Shown here: positions 58,438 to 64,000 of the stretch, piece after piece | Layout: each line of letters starts with the position of its first letter | How positions within the stretch are numbered: the stretch's first letter is position 1 | Origin: Tellurirhabdus rosea | GTDB lineage: Bacteria > Bacteroidota > Bacteroidia > Cytophagales > Spirosomataceae | NCBI RefSeq assembly: GCF_026278345.1 | Contig: NZ_CP111085.1 | Span: forward strand, 3,737,501 to 3,801,500 | Direction of reading: 5' to 3' | DNA: 64,000 nt | The notes under the pieces: generated by a model | What the model saw: only the letters and a program-made list of their open reading frames with translations | The model's database searches: none | What the model was told of the DNA's origin: nothing | Translations under genes and position numbers: made by a program

Positions 58438-59187
58438 GTGCGGATTGCCTTTCTCACGGATTTGCACGTCGGCACGGAAACCCAGAAGCCCCTGGGCGTC
58501 GAGGTCCGGAAAAATCTGGCAGATGCGCTTCGTTTTGTCACTGACCTGCAACCGGACTGTCTGGTTATCGGCGGCGATATCTGTTACCAGACCGGCGACC
58601 GGGCGATCTACCGCTGGGTGCAACCGCAACTGGCCGAAGTGTCGGTGCCGGTTTACGCCATCAGCGGCAACCACGACGATTCGGTGCTTCTCGCCGAAGA
58701 GTTGGGTTTCCGGGAGGATTTACACGGGAACGAACTCTTCTTCGCCCGGCCGCTGGAAGCCCTGCCCGCTCTATTTCTGGATACGTCCAAAGGGTACTGT
58801 TCCGAAGCGCAGTGGACCTGGCTCAAGGAACAGGTCAGTCTGGTAAAAGGCGACCTGCTGGTGTTCATGCACCATCCGCCGCTGCTGGCGGGCGTTGGTC
58901 ATATGGATGCCAATTACGCTTTTCAGCAGCGGAGAGAAATGATGGCGCTGCTGCATTCCGTTCCGGGGCAGGTGACGGTCGTTTGCGGACATTATCATGT
59001 TGAAAAAGTCGTCCGGAGCCGCAACGTGACCGTGCTGATTACGCCTTCACTCTTCTTTCAGATGAAACACGATCCGGTTGAGGTCGAGATTGACCATTAC
59101 CGCATCGGCATCCGCGAACTGAACTTCAGCGGAGAGCAGCAGACGAGTACGGTGCATTATTTGGAAGGTAACCGGGCGGCGGTGTAA
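58438..59187 (+). CDS. Calcineurin-like metallophosphoesterase
   Basis: GTG 58438 starts the frame; this gives 249 residues. Metal ligands are placed as in the family: AFLTDLHVG (D-x-H) near 4-12, VIGGDICYQTGD (GGD) near 42-53, ISGNHDDSV (GNHD) near 76-84, FMHHPP and VVCGHYHVEKV (GHxH) near 180-190. Members cleave phosphodiesters or phosphomonoesters. The substrate is unknown. The order small secreted protein - phosphoesterase - AI-2E transporter is on one strand with gaps of 4 and 11 bp. Confidence 0.9.
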   Translation: MRIAFLTDLHVGTETQKPLGVEVRKNLADALRFVTDLQPDCLVIGGDICYQTGDRAIYRWVQPQLAEVSVPVYAISGNHDDSVLLAEELGFREDLHGNELFFARPLEALPALFLDTSKGYCSEAQWTWLKEQVSLVKGDLLVFMHHPPLLAGVGHMDANYAFQQRREMMALLHSVPGQVTVVCGHYHVEKVVRSRNVTVLITPSLFFQMKHDPVEVEIDHYRIGIRELNFSGEQQTSTVHYLEGNRAAV

Positions 59188-59198
59188 CTTATCGGCGG

Positions 59199-60242
59199 AT
59201 GTTTACACCACCGGCTATGACGCGTACGCAGATTCTTCAATATCTTCAGATTTTTGTTCTTCTCCTGGCGCTGCTGTATTTCGGGCGGGCGCTGTTTGTT
59301 CCGCTCAGTTTTGCGCTGCTGATCAGCTTTGTCAGTTACCCCGTCTGTCGCTGGCTGGAGGCCCGGCGCTGGCCCCGATCACTGGCGATTGCCGTCTGCC
59401 TGCTGGGTCTGGTGCTGTTTGTGGCGGCGTTCGGGGCGATTCTGGTGGCGGGAGTTGCCGAAATCAGCCAGGAATGGCCGGTCATTTTCCGCCAGCTGAC
59501 CGAGGCTTTCAGCCAGCTCACCAGCTACCTCGACGCCCGGTTCGACCTGACACCCGAACAGCAAAGCCGCTACCTGCGGCAGGCGGGCAGCAATGTTCTT
59601 TCCACGGCGGGCGGCATGCTGCAATCCCTGCTGTCGTTTTCGGCTACCTCGGCCGCCATTCTGTTCATCATTCCCGTTTTTGTCGCCCTCATTCTCGCCA
59701 ACCGCGAGCTGCTGACCGCGGCCCTCATGGCGGCCCTTCCCGCCGACCGTCGGCCCGTGGCCCGGCAGGTGCTGCACGAAAGCGTCACGACGTACTACGA
59801 ATTTGTCAAAGGCATGGCGATTGTCTACGCCATCGTGGGCGCGCTCAACAGCGTCGGATTGCTGGTGCTGGGCATTCCCAATCCGCTGTTTTTCGGCATT
59901 CTGGCTTCGCTGCTGACGTTCATTCCGTACGTCGGCATTTTCATCGGCGGAAGCGTACCCGTCGCGATTGCCTGGGCCGACAGCCCGGCGAAGGCGCTGG
60001 CCGTAATCGCCGTTTTCGGGCTGGTGCAATACCTCGAAGCCAACCTGATTTTTCCCCGGGCCGTTGGACAGCGTCTGAAAATCAACACCTTTGCCATGCT
60101 GATTGCCATCATCGTCGGCGGACTGCTCTGGGGCGGTGCCGGGCTGGTGCTGCTGCCCCCGATGATCGGTATTCTTCGGATCATTGCCGATAAGCTGGAA
60201 AACTGGCGTCCGCTCGCGCTGCTGCTGGGGACCGACGAGTGA
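59199..60242 (+). CDS. AI-2E family transporter (YdiK/PerM-like)
   Basis: The 347-residue protein has about seven to eight helices (ATG 59217 is a second possible start). FVPLSFALLISFVSYPVCRW opens it. The C-terminal half has FKGMAIVYAIVGALNSVGLL-type sequence and LLTFIPYVGIFIGGSVPVAI near 245-264, the family signature, then LEANLIFPRAVGQRLKI. Members are proposed exporters; autoinducer-2 export holds for only some of them. Its last 62 bases overlap the end of the converging gene. Confidence 0.9.
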   Translation: MFTPPAMTRTQILQYLQIFVLLLALLYFGRALFVPLSFALLISFVSYPVCRWLEARRWPRSLAIAVCLLGLVLFVAAFGAILVAGVAEISQEWPVIFRQLTEAFSQLTSYLDARFDLTPEQQSRYLRQAGSNVLSTAGGMLQSLLSFSATSAAILFIIPVFVALILANRELLTAALMAALPADRRPVARQVLHESVTTYYEFVKGMAIVYAIVGALNSVGLLVLGIPNPLFFGILASLLTFIPYVGIFIGGSVPVAIAWADSPAKALAVIAVFGLVQYLEANLIFPRAVGQRLKINTFAMLIAIIVGGLLWGGAGLVLLPPMIGILRIIADKLENWRPLALLLGTDE

Positions 60243-60915
60243 ACCGGACGCCCACGATGACCAGCCAGACCAGCCAGAGCGTGCTGCCGACCAGTCCCGC
60301 CGGTTCCCAGACCGGAAAGCCGGGCATCACGGTCGCGAAAAGTTCGGCCTGGGCGAGCAGGTAAATGGCCGAGGCGAGGTAGCCGAGCCAGACCGTCGGA
60401 CGGGCGATCAGGCGCAGGTCTCCCAGCGCCCGGGCCACCAGCACCGTCCACGCAATGGTGAACAACTGGCCCAGATGCTCGCCCAGCACGACCCCGCCGT
60501 ACTGATGAACCACCTGAAACGCCACGCTGACGGCTTCCCGCGTGGCGGGGTTCTTCGCCTGGCTGTACGCGCTGGCCAGTACCGGCACCACAAACGTCCA
60601 GCGCAGCAGCCCGATCATCTGCACAATGAGCGAGACGACGCCCAGCGTGGTGGCTAGCCGGACGGCCGGATGCTTTTTCTCCAGCCATTGTCCCATCAGG
60701 ACGTAGGCAGCCAGCAGCGGCAATCCTAGAACGGCAAAGGCAAACCAGGTCGCGATGAGAGCCGGTCCGCCTTCGTGGAAACGGGTCATAATCAGGGCCG
60801 TATCTTCCCGGAGAATGTCCGGATAATCAAAGGTCAGGGTTAGGGCCGTGTACGGAATCAGGACTCCTAACGCGCCGCTGATCAGCAGCCAGCCGATGTT
60901 TTTTTGCAGGTTCAT
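60181..60915 (-). CDS. DUF4386-like membrane protein
   Basis: The 244-residue protein has six to seven helices. GALGVLIPYTALTLTFDYP near the N-terminus, LRWTFVVPVLASAYSQAKNP and GVVLGEHLGQLFTIAWTVL in the middle fit the DUF4386 pattern from memory. Function is unknown. The polar tail RRSPAAARADASFPAYRQ is read from the strand opposite the AI-2E gene end, giving a 62-bp tail-to-tail overlap; it may be a run-on after loss of an earlier stop. Confidence 0.75.
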   Translation of the reverse strand: MNLQKNIGWLLISGALGVLIPYTALTLTFDYPDILREDTALIMTRFHEGGPALIATWFAFAVLGLPLLAAYVLMGQWLEKKHPAVRLATTLGVVSLIVQMIGLLRWTFVVPVLASAYSQAKNPATREAVSVAFQVVHQYGGVVLGEHLGQLFTIAWTVLVARALGDLRLIARPTVWLGYLASAIYLLAQAELFATVMPGFPVWEPAGLVGSTLWLVWLVIVGVRFTRRSPAAARADASFPAYRQ

Positions 60916-60928
60916 GACGGAGGATTGT

Positions 60929-61399
60929 TTACCGGAAGAAAAAGGAGTAGCTGATTCCCGGCGTCGGGTTGATTTTCCAGTCGCGGCCGGACGCTTTCAG
61001 GGCCGCCACGCCGACCCGCAGGTTGAGGCCCTGCCAGATCATCCAGCGGAAGCCGGTATCGAGCAGCACGGCGTTCGTTCCGTCATAATCGCGGTCGAGG
61101 CCCCGGAGGTAGGATACCGAACTGTAGAACGAAGACGGATTCTGGCGTTGCCCCACCGGCAGATACCAGACGCTCACGCCCGCCCGGACAAACGAAGTGG
61201 TGACGTTGCGACCGGCTTCCTGCGAGATGATGGTGGGGTAGTAGCCCCCGTGTACGGAAACCTGCCGATGCCGGTATTCGAGTCCCACGGACGGATTCCG
61301 AAACGCATTGACCGCCAGTTCTTGGCGGGAAAAACGGCTTTGGGCGAGCAGGGAAAGGCTTGATAACCCGAACAGAATGAAAAAGAAGGTGACTTTCAT
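60929..61399 (-). CDS. Small outer-membrane-like protein of unknown function
   Basis: The 156-residue protein has a signal peptide (VTFFFILFGLSSLSLLAQ). The body has alternating strands (VGLEYRHRQVSVHGGYYPTI, FVRAGVSVWYLPVGQ, GLNLRVGVAALKASG) and ends with ISYSFFFR, whose terminal aromatic residue is typical of outer-membrane barrels. It may be a six- to eight-strand barrel. It lies 13 bp before the DUF4386-like gene on the same strand and downstream of a Crp-type regulator. Confidence 0.75.
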   Translation of the reverse strand: MKVTFFFILFGLSSLSLLAQSRFSRQELAVNAFRNPSVGLEYRHRQVSVHGGYYPTIISQEAGRNVTTSFVRAGVSVWYLPVGQRQNPSSFYSSVSYLRGLDRDYDGTNAVLLDTGFRWMIWQGLNLRVGVAALKASGRDWKINPTPGISYSFFFR

Positions 61400-61477
61400 G
61401 ACAGTGTGTGTTTGGAACTGTCACAAAGGTCGGGGAGGGGACCGGCTCATCTCCTGGACAAATGTCCAGAAATGCGG

Positions 61478-62041
61478 TCAGACAATTTTTCGGCGGATGC
61501 GGCTCAGGTGACGGGGCGTGACACCCAGCACGGAGGCCAGATACTGGAGCGGAATCTGCTGCAGGAGTTCGGCTTCTTCGGTAATCAGCTTCTGGTAGCG
61601 CTGTTCGGCGGTCATGGTGATGAAATCGAACCGGCTGTTTTCGATGCACACCAGCTGGTGTTCGAGCACCTGAATATAAAAGTCCTTGAAGCGGGGCAGG
61701 TCCTGAAGCAGTTCGTTGAACCGGGACCTCGGCAGGAGCCAGACCTCCGCGTCGGTCAGCGCCCGGATGTTTTCCTTCGCCGGAATTTGCAGCAGAAAAC
61801 TGCTCAGGGCCGCCACAAAGCCGTGCTGTCCGACGAGGTAGGTCGTGAGTTCGTCCCCGTCGTGGTCGTAGAAGTACTGAAAAGCACCCCGTTCGATGAA
61901 CCCCAGACTCTGGTTGACTGTACCGGCGCGCACCAGATACTCGCCTTTGGCGACCGTTTTCTGCTGAAACGCCGCACAAACCTTCCCGACATCTTCTGCC
62001 GGGAAGCCGAACGAGTGGAAGTAGTCGCGCAATGGAGTCAT
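61478..62041 (-). CDS. Crp/Fnr family transcriptional regulator
   Basis: The 187-residue protein has a cyclic-nucleotide-binding-type barrel (VAKGEYLVRAGTVNQSLGFI near 28-48, ELTTYLVGQHGFVAALSSFL). A C-terminal helix-turn-helix follows (IPLQYLASVLGVTPRHLSRI near 164-183). Residues for cAMP binding are not clearly kept, as in most Bacteroidota members. It is upstream of the barrel-like and DUF4386-like genes on the same strand and may control them. Confidence 0.9.
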   Translation of the reverse strand: MTPLRDYFHSFGFPAEDVGKVCAAFQQKTVAKGEYLVRAGTVNQSLGFIERGAFQYFYDHDGDELTTYLVGQHGFVAALSSFLLQIPAKENIRALTDAEVWLLPRSRFNELLQDLPRFKDFYIQVLEHQLVCIENSRFDFITMTAEQRYQKLITEEAELLQQIPLQYLASVLGVTPRHLSRIRRKIV

Positions 62042-62051
62042 AAAAGGAACT

Positions 62052-62132
62052 TGCTGATGATTGGCCTGCTAATATACTGCCAGGACTCACATCCCAACCA
62101 GCATATCAGCAGGCCAATGACCAGCACATCAG
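62052..62132. repeat. Short-word inverted repeat between guaB and the Crp gene
   Basis: TTGGCCTGCT (from 62060) pairs with AGCAGGCCAA (from 62108), with ATAT and CTG words further in. gctgatg near 62053 pairs with catcag near 62127. It lies at the 3' end of guaB and just upstream of the Crp-family start codon. Confidence 0.75.
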
Positions 62133-62136
62133 TGTA

Positions 62137-63609
62137 TTATCGAGCCGAATAGTTCGGTGCTTCTTTCTGAATCTGGATGTCGTGCGGGTGGCTTTCCTTC
62201 ACCCCGGCGGCCGTGATTTTCACAAATTTCGCCTGTTGCAGCGTCGGAATGTCCTTGGCCCCGCAGTAGCCCATCCCGGCTTTCAGACCACCGACCATCT
62301 GGTAAATGATCTCCGAAACCCGGCCTTTGTACGGCACGCGGCCGACAATGCCCTCCGGAACCAGCTTCTTCACGTCGTCTTCGGCATCCTGGAAGTAGCG
62401 GTCTTTCGACCCTTCTTCCATCGCTTCCACCGAGCCCATGCCGCGGTACGTCTTGAAGCGTCGGCCTTCGTACAGCACCACTTCGCCCGGTGCTTCTTCC
62501 GTCCCGGCGAGCAGCGACCCGATCATGACCGTGCTGGCACCGCCCGCAATGGCTTTGGTAATGTCGCCCGAGAAGCGGATACCACCGTCGGCAATCACCG
62601 GCACGCCCGTTCCCTGCAGGGCTTTGGCGGCTTCGTAGACGGCCGTAAGCTGCGGCATCCCGATCCCGGCGATGATCCGCGTGGTGCAGATGCTACCCGG
62701 CCCGACGCCGACTTTCACCGCATCGGCTCCGGCATCGGCGAGTGCTTTGGCGCCTTCGCCCGTGGCGACGTTCCCGGCAATGACGTCCAGCTTCGGAAAC
62801 TGCTCCTTGATGCCGCGAACGGCGTCCAGAACGCCTTTCGAGTGCCCGTGGGCCGTATCGACGCTGATGACATCGACCCCGGCCTTCACCAGCGCTTCGA
62901 TGCGGCGGGTCAGGTCGGGCGTCACGCCCACGGCGGCTCCCACGCGCAGCCGGCCGAATTCGTCCTTGCAGGCGTTGGGATAGCTCTTTTTCTTCAGAAT
63001 GTCCTTGTAGGTAATCAGTCCGACGAGCTTGCCCGCTTCGTCCACGATGGGCAGCTTTTCGATTTTGTACTGCTGCAGAATGTCTTCGGCTTCCTCGAAA
63101 GTGATGCCTTCGCGGGCCGTGATGAGGTTGCTGCGGGTCATAACTTCAGTGACCGGCTTGCTCATTTCCCGCTGAAAACGCAGGTCGCGGTTGGTCAGGA
63201 TACCGATGAGCGTGCCCTGGGCATCGACCACCGGAATACCGCCAATTTTGAAATCCCGCATGATTTTGTGCGCATCCGCCAGCGTCGAACCTTCCGTCAG
63301 CGTGATGGGGTCCAGAATCATGCCGCTTTCCGAGCGCTTCACTTTCCGGACCTGCTCGGCCTGGGCTTCCACGCTCATGTTTTTATGGATAATGCCAATT
63401 CCACCTTCCTGCGCCATGGCAATGGCCAGTTCGTACTCCGTCACGGTATCCATCGCGGCCGAAAGCAGCGGAATGTTTAACCGGATGTTGCGGGTTAACT
63501 GCGTGGTAGTCTGGGTATCGCGGGGGAGGATTTCCGAATAGGCCGGAAGAAGAAGAACGTCGTCGTACGTGAGTGCCTCGTAGAGAAACTTGGAGGAATC
63601 TAGGCTCAT
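62137..63609 (-). CDS. guaB: Inosine-5'-monophosphate dehydrogenase
   Basis: The 490-residue protein has normal length. The (beta/alpha)8 barrel starts [20 protein letters not shown] pair lies near 95-215 ([40 protein letters not shown]). [16 protein letters not shown] near 300-315 holds the catalytic Cys. [20 protein letters not shown] near 364-383 binds the phosphate. It makes XMP for guanine nucleotides. A TACCTTTG box 32 bp upstream is the likely promoter. Confidence 0.97.
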   Translation of the reverse strand: MSLDSSKFLYEALTYDDVLLLPAYSEILPRDTQTTTQLTRNIRLNIPLLSAAMDTVTEYELAIAMAQEGGIGIIHKNMSVEAQAEQVRKVKRSESGMILDPITLTEGSTLADAHKIMRDFKIGGIPVVDAQGTLIGILTNRDLRFQREMSKPVTEVMTRSNLITAREGITFEEAEDILQQYKIEKLPIVDEAGKLVGLITYKDILKKKSYPNACKDEFGRLRVGAAVGVTPDLTRRIEALVKAGVDVISVDTAHGHSKGVLDAVRGIKEQFPKLDVIAGNVATGEGAKALADAGADAVKVGVGPGSICTTRIIAGIGMPQLTAVYEAAKALQGTGVPVIADGGIRFSGDITKAIAGGASTVMIGSLLAGTEEAPGEVVLYEGRRFKTYRGMGSVEAMEEGSKDRYFQDAEDDVKKLVPEGIVGRVPYKGRVSEIIYQMVGGLKAGMGYCGAKDIPTLQQAKFVKITAAGVKESHPHDIQIQKEAPNYSAR

Positions 63610-63640
63610 GGCAAATTAACAGGATATGTTATTTGCCGGT

Positions 63641-63648
63641 CAAAGGTA
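63641..63648 (-). promoter_or_regulatory. Bacteroidota-type -7 box for guaB
   Basis: Minus-strand TACCTTTG fits TAnnTTTG exactly and lies 32 bp before the guaB ATG at 63609. The -33 position is occupied by the start of the next inverted repeat and shows no TTTG. Confidence 0.65.
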
Positions 63649-63663
63649 CGGAAAAATTCTGAA

Positions 63664-63748
63664 CCCGGATTAAACTGATTTAAGGATTTTCTAGGATTGT
63701 AGCCTGATAATTCACAGTTAATCAGCAAATCCGGGCAATCCGGGGTCA
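63664..63748. repeat. Short-word inverted repeat upstream of guaB
   Basis: CCCGGATT (63664-63671) pairs with AATCCGGG (63728-63735), and CTGATTTAA (63676) with TTAATCAG (63718). A second AATCCGGGG follows at about 63738. It ends at the stop codon of the DUF2141 gene. Confidence 0.7.
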
Positions 63749-64000
63749 GATTAATTTTATACTTATCCGTTTTTCGCCCCGCTCGACCTGTAACCGGCAG
63801 TCGCTGAATTTGGGCGCCGACATCACGGGGCGGAAATTGTTGCTGAAGCCGTAGGGCTCTTTCGGGATTCCGAAAAGTTTTTTGTCCAGCTGTCCGTTGT
63901 TGTTCTGGTCGTGGAAAATGGCAATGGCGTACCAGCCCGGTTCGAGCGGCAGACTGACGCTTCGGACATCGTCTTTGATGACCCGAACCAGATAAGGTTT
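63746..64000 (-). CDS. DUF2141 family protein, N-terminus cut by window edge
   Basis: Eighty-four codons and a TGA stop (63746-63748) are open from the window edge on the minus strand. The sequence reads LEPGWYAIAIFHDQNNNGQL, then FGIPKEPYGFSNNFRP, then a Lys/Ile-rich end. This is the DUF2141 pattern of small secreted beta-sandwich proteins of Bacteroidota. Function is unknown. Its start and signal peptide lie outside the window. Confidence 0.88.
   Translation of the reverse strand, partial: KPYLVRVIKDDVRSVSLPLEPGWYAIAIFHDQNNNGQLDKKLFGIPKEPYGFSNNFRPVMSAPKFSDCRLQVERGEKRISIKLI

Overview
The window looks like a chromosome segment of a G+C-rich member of Bacteroidota, most likely Cytophagales in or near the Spirosoma/Larkinella group. 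Support comes from the run mutY - ssb - gldE, a PorT-like protein directly after ubiE, an HU - TPR - small mS38-like protein - RNase G run, a GlmU-like sugar nucleotidyltransferase, SusC-free carbohydrate enzymes, and several TAnnTTTG -7 boxes typical of the Bacteroidota sigma factor. The species assignment is inference. Coding density is high, and most genes lie in short same-strand runs.

Layout. 1-8326 (minus): a surface-glycan block with an edge-truncated MBOAT O-acetyltransferase, two GT2 dolichol-phosphate-sugar-synthase-like enzymes, and three polytopic proteins that each carry an Asp-Asp pair in the first external loop, as in GT-C glycosyltransferases. 8400-12706: EamA transporter, LptF/G-type permease, and a divergent DtxR-family regulator / Nramp Mn transporter pair with palindromic operators between them. 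12926-16830: Kup potassium transporter, an NAD-dependent sugar epimerase, a TVP38-type membrane protein. 16930-23209: RNase G, mS38-like mini-protein, TPR protein and HU on the minus strand; mutY, ssb, gldE on the plus strand. 23214-28017 (minus): nucleoside hydrolase, membrane protein, Gfo/Idh/MocA oxidoreductase, M19 dipeptidase. 28188-29608: ubiE and a porT-like gene, followed by tRNA-Val.

29940-32775 is different: an AT-rich island (about one third G+C in sampled lines, against well over half in the flanks) immediately downstream of tRNA-Val. It holds only two long genes: a HEPN-like protein (RNGIMH, i.e. Rx4H) with an NTF2-like tail, and a PIN-like protein. Two predicted metal-independent/metal-dependent RNase folds side by side in foreign DNA make this the best candidate for an undescribed defence or toxin system.

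32776-45317: CPA2 antiporter, lipoprotein, MMPL exporter, small secreted protein, ABC permease, a GH28 / CBM9-PKD pair, VOC protein, MoxR ATPase. 45439-64000: housekeeping genes (prmC, ribD, nagA, aroE, glmU-like, holB, rimB-like/rimK, hemC, cyclophilin, rmlD-like, guaB) with a sulfatase lacking its formylglycine cysteine, and small membrane and secreted proteins.

The most striking feature of the whole window is non-coding. About twenty gene gaps contain inverted-repeat elements whose arms are built from degenerate 7- or 8-bp tandem words (AATGAAT, GGTTGAA, AGTCGTA, GTTTAGG, ATTCATA and others), with the reverse-complement words in the other arm. Several share a GCGGTCCGCCGC core. One is a perfect 70-bp palindrome (55070-55139). 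Many begin at or inside a stop codon, so they write the last residues of the neighbouring proteins. They occur in codirectional, convergent and divergent gaps, so simple terminator function does not explain all of them.
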